DNA of 64,000 nt from Aradus depressus. Its lineage: Eukaryota; Arthropoda; Insecta; Hemiptera; Aradidae. The notes under the pieces are model-generated. The model was not told where the DNA came from. It saw only the letters and a program-made list of their open reading frames with translations, and did no database searches. Below are positions 40,791 to 53,640 of this stretch, piece after piece. The translations under genes and the position numbers were made by a program. Where the stretch lies: contig OY759223.1 in the NCBI GenBank assembly GCA_963662175.1, forward strand, positions 24,901,460-24,965,459. Reading direction: 5' to 3'. The number at the start of each line of letters is the position of its first letter. Positions within the stretch are counted from its first letter, which is position 1.

Positions 40791-41380
40791 TTTAATTTTC
40801 TTATTAAAGTTGAAAACTGGTGATCATCTTGTCTGAGCCAATGTTTAGTACAGGGTCCTCCAAAATGTCCCAGAAGATTACTGAATGCCCGGTCCCCGGT
40901 ATATTGTCCGGTATTAGCTTATTAGTTTTTAGATAAACGTCTTACTTTGGAGTAATGAGGTTTCCTAATTAGTGCGATGATATGAAGAATGTAAAAATAA
41001 CAGAACTTTTCTTATAAAATTCACTATAAATTTTTCAATTTAAAGATTAAGAGTCTAAATTGTAAAAGTAGATTGTGAAGAATATTATTGCGAAAAGTCC
41101 AACTAGTTAGATGGTTTGAAGGGGCTGTGGAAACTTTGGAAGGGAAACTCATTTAGCAGAAGACTGAAAGGCCAGTTGTAAAGGATCGAGGAATGTAAAT
41201 ATTTATTTACCAACCGTCTCTTTTCTCCTCTGCCGCCCACTTTGACTGTGAGCAGGGCTCATTAAAAGGACTATCCTTGCCGTGAGCCCTCCCCCCATAT
41301 TTTGATTTTATTTTTATAATAAAAAAAATGAATTGAATATTTTGTAAAAAAAATATAACAAAAATTTAACGGTAAACCAC
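40791..41380. other. Unclassified DNA
   Basis: 40791-40920 may belong to the same LINE (GC-richer, no frame). The rest is AT-rich without landmarks. Confidence 0.35.
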
Positions 41381-41384
41381 CCTC

Positions 41385-41860
41385 AATGTACTACGTTTGC
41401 GCTAATATTCAACAATTCATTTACCTAGGGGCTCCTAAATCCTCTATACCGGGTGATTCATTTAACATGAAAAACAAGAATAAATCGAAAAATAAGCTTT
41501 ATCGAAAAAAATTGTTCAAACAAAAGTTGCAGGGTTTAAAGGGAGACATATAATGGTAATACGAAATTTAACCTCGAAGCGAATAAACCAGTTTTCACGT
41601 AAAAAAAAAAAAAATTCTGTGGGCTCACGATCACAAAAACAATGAATAAGGACGGCACTTATTAATTTTCATTGAAATCGGCCATCAGCGTGGGATCAGA
41701 GAAGCTAAATTCAAAACCTCCCAATAACTCCCTACGTAATGAATATATCGATACAAAAATTAGTATGAGCGCTATCGAGTTTTATCTAAAACGCTTAATT
41801 TGGGTTTAGAAGGAGAGCGAAAACTTAATACGTTGCTAGTGATTCAATGAATTTTCTTTT
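41385..41860. repeat. Family A, opposed fragments
   Basis: TTTGCGCTAATATTCAACAA and GGGGCTCCTAAATCCTC (plus) are followed by TTTTCATTGAAATCGGCCAT, CCTACGTAATGAATATATCG and AAATTAGTATGAGCGC (minus). Confidence 0.6.
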
Positions 41861-42098
41861 ATGGATTAAAAAGATTAAGGATTAAACTTCATTAAAAATA
41901 TAAAGAGTAATAGATTAAATGTTTAATCTTTATTTTTCTAACCGTCATGACGGTTTTAATAATTCTATCGATCTTCAATTTTAATTGACCACGATCTACT
42001 GTTGAAGCACGAACAACACACCTCTGAAACGCGAATAAAGAGACACGCTACTTGAGTTGATCCAGACAGAAAACTGAACTTAGCTTGTTGCTTGTGTC
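41861..42098. other. Unclassified DNA left of the hAT-type MITE
   Basis: Includes the left target copy CTTGTGTC at 42091-42098. Confidence 0.4.
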
Positions 42099-42929
42099 CA
42101 GGGCCGTGCTATGAGTACTGGCCGCCCGTGTGCAAATAACAATAACGCCTCCCACAATTAAACTACCCCAATGTTTTTATATCCCCTTTACATTTTGAAT
42201 AAGTTAATGATTTTTATTTTCCAAATAAATACTTGAGCAGGGAAATTAATAATGTGTGTAACGACAACAATATTTTATATTCAAACATTATATTATGCAC
42301 TATTAAACATAATTATTAGCTATGCACATAATAAATCATTATTATCAAGGTAATAAAATTTACATATATGAACATATAAAATTTACTTTATATAATGGAG
42401 GGCGCCGGTAGCTCAGTGGTATGCGTGCTTGACTTCTGAGCTCAAGAACGTGGGTTCGTAACCCGACCGAGGCACGCCGTCCTTCGGATGGGACGTTAAG
42501 CGATGGTCCCGAGCCTGTACGATGTCAGGTATTCGTTAAAGACCTCTATCCTAGGTGAATAAAAATTTAGGGTATGCACAATTTAGGACTCCCACAGTAG
42601 AGTTGGGCTCATGTCCACCAGAGTGACGAAAGAGTGCTCTGGTAGTAGGCGATATGACCTCCTAGTTAAAGCCCGGGCATGAGTCATAAAACCTAACCTA
42701 CTTTATATATGAAACTTTGATATAGTTAATATTAAAAAACATAATAATAGATGAATTTATCTTGCTTTTCTCGTTTGGCTCGGTTTCTTTTTGTTCTCTT
42801 ATCTATATTTGGTTTTGTCAACGATAGATTTAGAATAAGAAAAAGGATAATTAATATCGGCCTATTTGGACTTAAATTTGACCGCCCTTGTTACGGCGTG
42901 CGCTTCGCCATAGGGTCTGCACGGCACTG
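42099..42929. mobile_element. hAT-type MITE containing a nested SINE1
   Basis: Left end CAGGGCCGTGCTATGAGTAC; right end, read inward, CAGTGCCGTGCAGACCCTAT. Flanks CTTGTGTC (left) and CTTATATC (right, 42930-42937) match at 6 of 8 positions, as expected for an aged 8-bp hAT target duplication. Without the SINE it is about 527 bp. No transposase. Confidence 0.65.
42399..42702 (+). mobile_element. SINE1, near full length (reference copy)
   Basis: 304 bp. The tRNA-like head starts about 42399 with A box TAGCTCAGTGGT (42409-42420) and B-box-like GGTTCGTAACC (42453-42463). The body follows: CCGTCCTTCGGATGGGACGT, GAGCCTGTACGATGTCAGGT, TCGTTAAAGACCTCTATCCT, AATTTAGGACTCCCACAGTA, GTAGGCGATATGACCTCCTA and AAGCCCGGGCATGAGTCATA, ending AAAACCTAACCTAC. 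Internal pol III promoter boxes and no coding capacity define a tRNA-derived SINE. There is no poly(A) tail; the 3' end is the AACCTAACCT motif. Confidence 0.9.
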
Positions 42930-42959
42930 CTTATATCTACACAGGGTGACCCAAGTTCA

Positions 42960-43282
42960 ATGCGGCACCTTATTTTCACCGTTACACCTACAATCATCAA
43001 CGAAATCGATAGGTATCGCTCTAAGAGGATTCTGGATACACATATAAAATATCGATACATTCATTCTATCCGAAGTTAGTTATTTTTTCATTTTTGAAAT
43101 CAGGAAAACATGAAATTCCGTTGAAAAGGCAGCATAAAATTTCTGACCGATTACATAACTTCCCCTATATGATAGTTATAGTTGGGAAAGTAAAATAACA
43201 TTTATAAATCGCCTAAGGACGACATCTATTGATTTTCAGTCAAATCGGCCAAAGGGAAATAGGGAAAAACTCAAAAACCCCA
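42960..43282. repeat. Family A copy
   Basis: GATAGGTATCGCTCTAAGAG, GATACATTCATTCTATCCGA and CGATTACATAACTTCCCCTA are followed by an opposed piece TTTTCAGTCAAATCGGCCAA. Confidence 0.65.
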
Positions 43283-43685
43283 ATAATAATAATGATAAAT
43301 TTATTTCCGTTAAACCAATTCATGGTAATAATATACGTCAAATGAATTTATACATTTAGATAGCTTATAAATTAGATTTATAACTACTTGAGTCTAATAC
43401 ACCTATGATTAGTAGTAATAAGAAAACTATTAAAAAAAGTAAAATGAAATTAATAAAAACTGAATAAATAAATACTTAAAAATATATGAATAAACAAAAA
43501 AATTGGTACATAGATACATTTAAAACAAGTACACACATTTCATAATTTAACAAAAATTAAGTAACTACTTTTCAAAAAACTCTTCGGAATTGTCTTTATC
43601 CCAACGATGTTTCGGGACATTCTTATATGTACCTTCATCAGGTCCCAACGTGCGAGATATAGAAAAGAAAAGAATGGGACTTTGA
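43283..43685 (-). mobile_element. Family C retroposon, full-length copy with hammerhead-like motif
   Basis: Read on the minus strand: CTTTTCTATATCTCGCACGT, GGGACC, CTGATGA (43641-43635), an irregular stem, GAAA (43613-43610), CATCGTTGGGATAAAGACAA, TTCCGAAGAGTT. About 220 bp of AT-rich middle follows (complement of CTACTTGAGTCTAATACACC), then the 3' box ATGAATTGGTTTAACGGAAA and TAAATTTATCATTATTATTA. The stem II of this copy is imperfect (GGGACAT against TGTACCT). Confidence 0.65.
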
Positions 43686-43760
43686 ACTTATATATGAAGT
43701 TTCGTGTCAATACAACTCATTCTATCGGGAGTTATCAAATGTGTATACATATCCACAGGC
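43686..43760 (+). repeat. Family A sliver between two family C copies
   Basis: ATATATGAAGTTTCGTGTCA, TCATTCTATCGGGAGTTATC. Confidence 0.5.
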
Positions 43761-44095
43761 AATAACACATCTATGATTAGTAGTAATAACAAAACTATTG
43801 AAAAAAGTAAAATGAAATGACTAAAAACTGAACAAATAAATACTTAAAAATATATGAGTACTTGAACAAAATTATTACATGATACGTTTATAATAAGTAG
43901 ACACATTTTTCAATTTAATAAAAAATTAAGATAACTATTTTTGAAAAAAAAAAAAAAACTCTTAGGAAGTGTTTTTATCCCAACGATGTTTCGGGACGTT
44001 CTTACGTCTCATCATCAGTCCCAATGTGCGAGATATAGAAAAGAAAGAAAACAATGTAACTATAACAATATATGAAAAATAATATATGTATAGAT
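43761..44095 (-). mobile_element. Second family C copy, 3' truncated
   Basis: Same order as the previous copy, but the (ATT)n and GGTTTAACGG end is missing at 43761. Hammerhead-like core at 43986-44018: CTGATGA, T, GAGACG-TAAGAA-CGTCCC (one mismatch), GAAA. The GGGACC of the other copies reads GGGA. Confidence 0.6.
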
Positions 44096-44097
44096 TA

Positions 44098-44235
44098 GGC
44101 TGACCTTTAAGGTGTGGAGGAACTCTGCCCAAAAAAAAAAAAAATGAAAGCTTTGTATCAAATAATGTTTTTGGATATGAAAAACGATTCTTTATTGTGA
44201 TTATTATTCTTTTTGAACAGTGAGAATAAAATTTA
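44098..44235 (-). repeat. LINE 3'-UTR-like block (second copy of 31070-31190)
   Basis: GCTGACCTTTAAGGTGTGGA, TATCAAATAATGTTTTTGGA and GATTCTTTATTGTGATTATT are shared with 31070-31190, ending at the same GAGAATAAAATT point. The coding part is absent here. Confidence 0.65.
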
Positions 44236-44340
44236 ATGAATATCGCAGACCATCGATTGGTTTTGGAGGGGGAGCGAAAAGTTAATAGATTAATTCGTTC
44301 TGGGGAAGTACATTGTCGGTGAATCCTCGCCATATACTCA
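44236..44340 (-). repeat. Family A fragment
   Basis: ATCGATTGGTTTTGGAGGGG, AATTCGTTCTGGGGAAGTAC. Confidence 0.6.
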
Positions 44341-44690
44341 TATATTTTTTATGCATTGCAATAGATAAAGTATTCTTTAAAGGTTCTAACAAGAATTCGA
44401 TCTGATACGATTCTTTGATATGTGGTGATATATTAATATGGGATGTATACTATATCGATATATTATATCTGTGATATTTGTACCACCTGACACAACATAG
44501 CCAAAACGATATTTCATTAATTATTTTTTCCATTATGTTCACATATATCATTCTGTTAATAATTTAATTTGTTGTTTTTCCAGGTATTTGATACTGCTTT
44601 TTTCCTTCTGTGTTATGTGAGTACATTTACAAATTTATGTATAATATCAATTTTTATCAATGAAGATTTTTCTTGTAATTGTTATTTCTA
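44341..44690. other. AT-rich unclassified DNA
   Basis: Nothing recognised. Confidence 0.3.
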
Positions 44691-45050
44691 CTGGGTTAAT
44701 TGAAAATCACATAAGGACGACATCTATTACTTTTCAGCGGAATCGACTGAGAGGAAGGGGGGATTAGGGGAGAGGCTTAACTCAAAAACCCCAATAACTG
44801 CAGATAAAATTTATCGACATAAAATTTCATAAAGTCAAAACTTAATGAGGAAATAACCTGTTAAATTTTGGCGATATCGATTGAAGGAAAGGGGCTCAAT
44901 TCAAAAACCCTAATAAATGCCGATTTAATGAATTTACTGACATGAAATTTCATATTTAAAGTCAAAACCCGATGTGGACATTGTCGAGGGAGCTCAATTC
45001 AAAAACCCTAATAACTATCGATATAATAATACAATACTATTCTACCGATA
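44691..45050 (-). repeat. Family A copy, three modules
   Basis: ATAAGGACGACATCTATTAC, GGGGAGAGGCTTAACTCAAA, then CGATATCGATTGAAGGAAAG and CCGATTTAATGAATTTACTG at module spacing. It ends where family E/satellite sequence begins. Confidence 0.7.
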
Positions 45051-45055
45051 AATTT

Positions 45056-48000
45056 TATTCTGGGACCTAGGTCCCTCTAAGAATAATTACATGCAGAATC
45101 GAAAATAAAATGTAATAAAGTATCAGTAGGTATGTCATACAAAGAAATAATTACAAAAATAAATAAATTAGAGCTAGAAAGGAGAGAAACTAGACAATAA
45201 TAGATATATGACCGAGGTCCCCAAAGATTAAATACATACAGTATGGGAAATAAAAGGAAACAATGAAATAAAGGTATCAGTATGTCGTACAAAGAAATAA
45301 TTACAAAAATAAATAAATTAGAGCTAGAATGGAGAGAAACTAGACAATAATAGATATATGACCGAGGTCCCCAAAGATTAAATACATACAGTATGGAAAA
45401 TAAAAGGAAACAATGAAATAAAGGTATCAGTATGTCGTACAAAGAAATAAATACAAAAATAAATAAATTAGAGCTAGAATGGAGAGAAACTAGACAATAA
45501 TAGATATATGACCGAGGTCCCCAAAGATTAAATACATACAGTATGGGAAATAAAAGGAAACAATGAAATAAAGGTATCAGTATGTCATACAAAGAAATAA
45601 ATACAAAAATAAATAAATTAGAGCTAGAATGGAGAGAAACTAGACAATAATAGATATATGACCGAGGTCCCCAAAGATTAAATACATACAGAATCGAAAA
45701 TAAAAGGAAACAATGAAATAAAGGTATCAGTATGTCGTACAAAGAAATAAATACAAAAATAAATAAATTAGAGCTAGAATGGAGAGAAACTAGACAATAA
45801 TAGATATATGACCGAGGTCCCCAAAGATTAAATACATACAGTATGGGAAATAAAAGGAAACAATGAAATAAAGGTATCAGTATGTCATACAAAGAAATAA
45901 ATACAAAAATAAATAAATTAGAGCTAGAATGGAGAGAAACTAGACAATAATAGATATATGACCGAGGTCCCCAAAGATTAAATACATACAGAATCGAAAA
46001 TAAAAGGAAACAATGAAATAAAGGTATCAGTATGTCGTACAAAGAAATAAATACAAAAATAAATAAATTAGAGCTAGAATGGAGAGAAACTAGACAATAA
46101 TAGATATATGACCGAGGTCCCCAAAGATTAAATACATACAGTATGGAAAATAAAAGGAAACAATGAAATAAAGGTATCAGTATGTCGTACAATGAAATAA
46201 ATACAAAAATAAATAAATTAGAGCTAGAATGGAGAGAAACTAGACAATAATAGATATATGACCGAGGTCCCCAAAGACTAAATACATACAGTATGGGAAA
46301 TAAAAGGAAACAATGAAATAAAGGTATCAGTATGTCGTACAAAGAAATAAATACAAAAATAAATAAATTAGAGCTAGAATGGAGAGAAACTAGACAATAA
46401 TAGATATATGACCGAGGTCCCCAAAGACTAAATACATACAGTATGGGAAATAAAAGGAAACAATGAAATAAAGGTATCAGTATGTCATACAAAGAAATAA
46501 ATAAATTAGAGCTAGAGGGGAGAGAAACTAGACAATAATAGATATATGACCGAGGTCCCCTAAGAATAAATACATACAGAATCGAAAATAAAAGGAAACA
46601 ATGAAATAAAGATATCAGTATGTCGTACAAAGAAATAAATAAATTAGAGCTAGAGGGGAGAGAAACTAGACAATAATAGATATATGACCGAGGTCCCCTA
46701 AGAATAAATACATACAGAATCGAAAATAAAAGGAAACGATGAAATAAAGGTATCGTATGTCGTACAAAGAAATAATTTAAAAAATAAATAAATTAGATCT
46801 AGAGTGGAGAGAAACTAGACAATAATAGATATATGACCGAGGTCCCCTAAGAATAAATAGATACAGAATCGAAAATAAAAGGAAACAATGAAATAAAGAT
46901 ATCAGTATGTCATACAAAGAAATAAATAAATTAGAGCTAGAGGGGAGAGAAACTAGACAATAATAGATATATGACCGAGGTCCCCTAAGAATAAATAGAT
47001 ACAGAATCGAAAATAAAAGGAAACAATGAAATAAAGATATCAGTATGTCGTACAAAGAAATAATTACAAAAATAAATAAATTAGATCTAGAGTGGAGAGA
47101 AACTAGACAATAATAGATATATGACCGAGGTCCCCTAAGAATAAATAGATACAGAATCGAAAATAAAAGGAAACAATGAAATAAAGATATCAGTATGTCA
47201 TACAAAGAAATAAATAAATTAGAGCTAGAGGGGAGAGAAACTAGACAATAATAGATATATGACCGAGGTCCCCTAAGAATAAATACATACAGAATCGAAA
47301 ATAAAAGGAAACAATGAAATAAAGATATCAGTATGTCGTACAAAGAAATAATTACAAAAATAAATAAATTAGATCTATTGGAGAGAAACTAGACAATAAT
47401 AGATATATGACCGAGGTCCCCTAAGAATAAATAGATACAGAATCGAAAATAAAAGGAAACAATGAAATAAAGATATCAGTATGTCATACAAAGAAATAAT
47501 TACAAAAATAAATAAATTACGAGCTAGAAAGGAGAGAAACTAGACAATAATAGATATATGACCGAGGTCCCCAAAGATTAAATACATACAGTATGGGAAA
47601 TAAAAGGAAACAATGAAATAAAGGTATCAGTATGTCATACAAAGAAATAATTACAAAAATAAATAAATTAGAGCTAGAAAGGAGAGAAACTAGACAATAA
47701 TAGATATATGACCGAGGTCCCCTAAGAATAAATACATACAGAATCGAAAATAAAAGGAAACGATGAAATAAAGGTATCGTATGTCGTACAAAGAAATAAT
47801 TTAAAAAATAAATAAATTAGATCTAGAGTGGAGAGAAACTAGACAATAATAGATATATGACCGAGGTCCCCTAAGAATAAATAGATACAGAATCGAAAAT
47901 AAAAGGAAACAATGAAATAAAGATATCAGTATGTCATACAAAGAAATAAATAAATTAGAGCTAGAGGGGAGAGAAACTAGACAATAATAGATATATGACC

Positions 48001-51000
48001 GAGGTCCCCTAAGAATAAATACATACAGAATCGAAAATAAAAGGAAACAATGAAATAAAGATATCAGTATGTCGTACAAAGAAATAATTACAAAAATAAA
48101 TAAATTAGATCTAGAGTGGAGAGAAACTAGACAATAATAGATATATGACCGAGGTCCCCTAAGAATAAATAGATACAGAATCGAAAATAAAAGGAAACAA
48201 TGAAATAAAGATATCAGTATGTCATACAAAGAAATAATTACAAAAATAAATAAATTACGAGCTAGAAAGGAGAGAAACTAGACAATAATAGATATATGAC
48301 CGAGGTCCCCAAAGATTAAATACATACAGTATGAAAAATAAAAGGAAACAATGAAATAAAGGTATCAGTATGTCGTACAAAGAAATAAATACAAAAATAA
48401 ATAAATTAGATCTAGAGTGGAGAGAAACTAGACAATAATAGATATATGACCGAGGTCCCCTAAGAATAAATACATACAGAATCGAAAATAAAAGGAAACA
48501 ATGAAATAAAGGTATCAGTATGTCATACAAAGAAATAATTACAAAAATAAATAAATTACGAGCTAGAAAGGAGAGAAACTAGACAATAATAGATATATGA
48601 CCGAGGTCCCCAAAGATTAAATACATACAGTATGGGAAATAAAAGGAAACAATGAAATAAAGGTATCAGTATGTCGTACAACGAAATAAATACAAAAATA
48701 AATAAATTAGAGCTAGAATGGAGAGAAACTAGACAATAATAGATATATGACCGAGGTCCCCTAAGAATAAATACATACAGTATGGGAAATAAAAGGAAAC
48801 AATGAAATAAAGGTATCAGTATGTCGTACAACGAAATAAATACAAAAATAAATAAATTAGAGCTAGAATGGAGAGAAACTAGACAATAATAGATATATGA
48901 CCGAGGTCCCCAAAGACTAAATACATACAGTATGGGAAATAAAAGGAAACAATGAAATAAAGGTATCAGTATGTCGTACAAAGAAATAAATACAAAAATA
49001 AATAAATTAGAGCTAGAATGGAGAGAAACTAGACAATAATAGATATATGACCGAGGTCCCCAAAGACTAAATACATACAGTATGGGAAATAAAAGGAAAC
49101 AATGAAATAAAGGTATCAGTATGTCGTACAAAGAAATAAATACAAAAATAAATAAATTAGAGCTAGAATGGAGAGAAACTAGACAATAATAGATATATGA
49201 CCGAGGTCCCCAAAGACTAAATACATACAGTATGGGAAATAAAAGGAAACAATGAAATAAAGGTATCAGTATGTCATACAAAGAAATAAATAAATTAGAG
49301 CTAGAGGGGAGAGAAACTAGACAATAATAGATATATGACCGAGGTCCCCTAAGAATAAATACATACAGAATCGAAAATAAAAGGAAACAATGAAATAAAG
49401 ATATCAGTATGTCGTACAAAGAAATAAATAAATTAGAGCTAGAGGGGAGAGAAACTAGACAATAATAGATATATGACCGAGGTCCCCTAAGAATAAATAC
49501 ATACAGAATCGAAAATAAAAGGAAACGATGAAATAAAGGTATCGTATGTCGTACAAAGAAATAATTTAAAAAATAAATAAATTAGATCTAGAGTGGAGAG
49601 AAACTAGACAATAATAGATATATGACCGAGGTCCCCTAAGAATAAATAGATACAGAATCGAAAATAAAAGGAAACAATGAAATAAAGATATCAGTATGTC
49701 ATACAAAGAAATAAATAAATTAGAGCTAGAGGGGAGAGAAACTAGACAATAATAGATATATGACCGAGGTCCCCTAAGAATAAATAGATACAGAATCGAA
49801 AATAAAAGGAAACAATGAAATAAAGATATCAGTATGTCGTACAAAGAAATAATTACAAAAATAAATAAATTAGATCTAGAGTGGAGAGAAACTAGACAAT
49901 AATAGATATATGACCGAGGTCCCCTAAGAATAAATAGATACAGAATCGAAAATAAAAGGAAACAATGAAATAAAGATATCAGTATGTCATACAAAGAAAT
50001 AAATAAATTAGAGCTAGAGGGGAGAGAAACTAGACAATAATAGATATATGACCGAGGTCCCCTAAGAATAAATACATACAGAATCGAAAATAAAAGGAAA
50101 CAATGAAATAAAGATATCAGTATGTCGTACAAAGAAATAATTACAAAAATAAATAAATTAGATCTATTGGAGAGAAACTAGACAATAATAGATATATGAC
50201 CGAGGTCCCCTAAGAATAAATAGATACAGAATCGAAAATAAAAGGAAACAATGAAATAAAGATATCAGTATGTCATACAAAGAAATAATTACAAAAATAA
50301 ATAAATTACGAGCTAGAAAGGAGAGAAACTAGACAATAATAGATATATGACCGAGGTCCCCAAAGATTAAATACATACAGTATGGGAAATAAAAGGAAAC
50401 AATGAAATAAAGGTATCAGTATGTCATACAAAGAAATAATTACAAAAATAAATAAATTAGAGCTAGAAAGGAGAGAAACTAGACAATAATAGATATATGA
50501 CCGAGGTCCCCTAAGAATAAATACATACAGAATCGAAAATAAAAGGAAACGATGAAATAAAGGTATCGTATGTCGTACAAAGAAATAATTTTAAAAATAA
50601 ATAAATTAGATCTAGAGTGGAGAGAAACTAGACAATAATAGATATATGACCGAGGTCCCCTAAGAATAAATAGATACAGAATCGAAAATAAAAGGAAACA
50701 ATGAAATAAAGATATCAGTATGTCATACAAAGAAATAAATAAATTAGAGCTAGAGGGGAGAGAAACTAGACAATAATAGATATATGACCGAGGTCCCCTA
50801 AGAATAAATACATACAGAATCGAAAATAAAAGGAAACAATGAAATAAAGATATCAGTATGTCGTACAAAGAAATAATTACAAAAATAAATAAATTAGATC
50901 TAGAGTGGAGAGAAACTAGACAATAATAGATATATGACCGAGGTCCCCTAAGAATAAATAGATACAGAATCGAAAATAAAAGGAAACAATGAAATAAAGA

Positions 51001-53490
51001 TATCAGTATGTCATACAAAGAAATAATTACAAAAATAAATAAATTACGAGCTAGAAAGGAGAGAAACTAGACAATAATAGATATATGACCGAGGTCCCCA
51101 AAGATTAAATACATACAGTATGAAAAATAAAAGGAAACAATGAAATAAAGGTATCAGTATGTCGTACAAAGAAATAAATACAAAAATAAATAAATTAGAT
51201 CTAGAGTGGAGAGAAACTAGACAATAATAGATATATGACCGAGGTCCCCTAAGAATAAATACATACAGAATCGAAAATAAAAGGAAACAATGAAATAAAG
51301 GTATCAGTATGTCATACAAAGAAATAATTACAAAAATAAATAAATTACGAGCTAGAAAGGAGAGAAACTAGACAATAATAGATATATGACCGAGGTCCCC
51401 AAAGATTAAATACATACAGTATGGGAAATAAAAGGAAACAATGAAATAAAGGTATCAGTATGTCGTACAACGAAATAAATACAAAAATAAATAAATTAGA
51501 GCTAGAATGGAGAGAAACTAGACAATAATAGATATATGACCGAGGTCCCCTAAGAATAAATACATACAGTATGGGAAATAAAAGGAAACAATGAAATAAA
51601 GGTATCAGTATGTCGTACAACGAAATAAATGCAAAAATAAATAAATTAGAGCTAGAATGGAGAGAAACTAGACAATAATAGATATATGACCGAGGTCCCC
51701 TAAGAATAAATACATACAGTATGGGAAATAAAAGGAAACAATGAAATAAAGGTATCAGTATGTCATACAAAGAAATAAATACAAAAATAAATAAATTAGA
51801 TCTAGAGTGGAGAGAAACTAGACAATAATAGATATATGACCGAGGTCCCCTAAGAATAAATACATACAGAATCGAAAATAAAAGGAAACAATGAAATAAA
51901 GGTATCAGTATGTCATACAAAGAAATAATTACAAAAATAAATAAATTAGAGCTAGAAAGGAGAGAAACTAGACAATAATAGATATATGACCGAGGTCCCC
52001 AAAGATTAAATACATACAGTATGGAAAATAAAAGGAAACAATGAAATAAAGGTATCAGTATGTCGTACAACGAAATAAATACAAAAATAAATAAATTAGA
52101 TCTAGAGTGGAGAGAAACTAGACAATAATAGATATATGACCGAGGTCCCCTAAGAATAAATACATACAGAATCGAAAATAAAAGGAAACAATGAAATAAA
52201 GGTATCAGTATGTCGTACAAAGAAATAAATACAAAAATAAATAAATTAGATCTAGAGTGGAGAGAAACTAGACAATAATAGATATATGACCGAGGTCCCC
52301 TAAGAATAAATACATACAGAATCGAAAATAAAAGGAAACAATGAAATAAAGGTATCAGTATGTCATACAAAGAAATAATTACAAAAATAAATAAATTAGA
52401 GCTAGAAAGGAGAGAAACTAGACAATAATAGATATATGACCGAGGTCCCCAAAGATTAAATACATACAGTATGGAAAATAAAAGGAAACAATGAAATAAA
52501 GGTATCAGTATGTCGTACAACGAAATAAATACAAAAATAAATAAATTAGATCTAGAGTGGAGAGAAACTAGACAATAATAGATATATGACCGAGGTCCCC
52601 TAAGAATAAATACATACAGAATCGAAAATAAAAGGAAACAATGAAATAAAGGTATCAGTATGTCATACAAAGAAATAATTACAAAAATAAATAAATTACG
52701 AGCTAGAAAGGAGAGAAACTAGACAATAATAGATATATGACCGAGGTCCCCAAAGATTAAATACATACAGTATGGGAAATAAAAGGAAACAATGAAATAA
52801 AGGTATCAGTATGTCGTACAACGAAATAAATACAAAAATAAATAAATTAGAGCTAGAATGGAGAGAAACTAGACAATAATAGATATATGACCGAGGTCCC
52901 CTAAGAATAAATACATACAGTATGGGAAATAAAAGGAAACAATGAAATAAAGGTATCAGTATGTCATACAAAGAAATAAATACAAAAATAAATAAATTAG
53001 ATCTAGAGTGGAGAGAAACTAGACAATAATAGATATATGACCGAGGTCCCCTAAGAATAAATACATACAGAATCGAAAATAAAAGGAAACAATGAAATAA
53101 AGGTATCAGTATGTCATACAAAGAAATAATTACAAAAATAAATAAATTAGAGCTAGAAAGGAGAGAAACTAGACAATAATAGATATATGACCGAGGTCCC
53201 CAAAGATTAAATACATACAGTATGGAAAATAAAAGGAAACAATGAAATAAAGGTATCAGTATGTCGTACAACGAAATAAATACAAAAATAAATAAATTAG
53301 ATCTAGAGTGGAGAGAAACTAGACAATAATAGATATATGACCGAGGTCCCCTAAGAATAAATACATACAGAATCGAAAATAAAAGGAAACAATGAAATAA
53401 AGGTATCAGTATGTCATACAAAGAAATAAATACAAAAATAAATAAATTAGAGCTAGAAAGGAGAGAAACTAGACAATAATAGAATATAGA
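45056..53490. repeat. 150-bp satellite array, about 56 units, with higher-order structure
   Basis: The unit starts GACCGAGGTCCCCAAAGATT and includes ACATACAGTATGGGAAATAA, AAGGAAACAATGAAATAAAG, GTATCAGTATGTCGTACAAA, AATAAATTAGAGCTAGAATG and GAGAGAAACTAGACAATAAT. Variants: CCCCAAAGATT/CCCCTAAGAAT, GTATGGGA/GAATCGA, 12-bp shorter units lacking TACAAAAATAAA, a +1 unit (TTACGAGCTAG) and a 2-bp-short unit (AGATCTATTGG). A block of about 2.7 kb beginning near 46200 recurs 2789 bp later through about 51680. Most unit lengths are multiples of three, so minus-strand hydrophobic frames up to 517 codons appear, broken wherever the +1 or -2 units occur. They do not look like genes. Confidence 0.95.
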
Positions 53491-53640
53491 TAAATAAAAA
53501 TAAGAATGAACAACTTAATTATGAATAAATAAACGAAGATAAATGTAGCTATATAAATAGGAGAATCTATATAGTAAAGAGTCTATATAAGAATGAAGGA
53601 AATAAAATAAAAATCGACAGAGCATAATATATTGACACAT
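53491..53640 (+). repeat. Family E continuation beyond the array
   Basis: ATAGATAAATAAAAATAAGA, ATGAACAACTTAATTATGAA, AACGAAGATAAATGTAGCTA, GAAGGAAATAAAATAAAAAT, CGACAGAGCATAATA. The same text follows the single family E copy at 54680-54825, showing that the array grew inside a family E element. Confidence 0.75.

Noticed and set aside
42399..42475. tRNA gene at the SINE1 head
   Set aside because: Same head occurs in multiple copies fused to the same non-tRNA body; cloverleaf arms are incomplete.
45077..53421. Minus-strand hydrophobic frames (MYDILI... units) as a multipass membrane protein family
   Set aside because: They mirror the 150-bp satellite unit, stop wherever +1 or -2 units occur, and the single-copy parent sequences do not encode an open protein.
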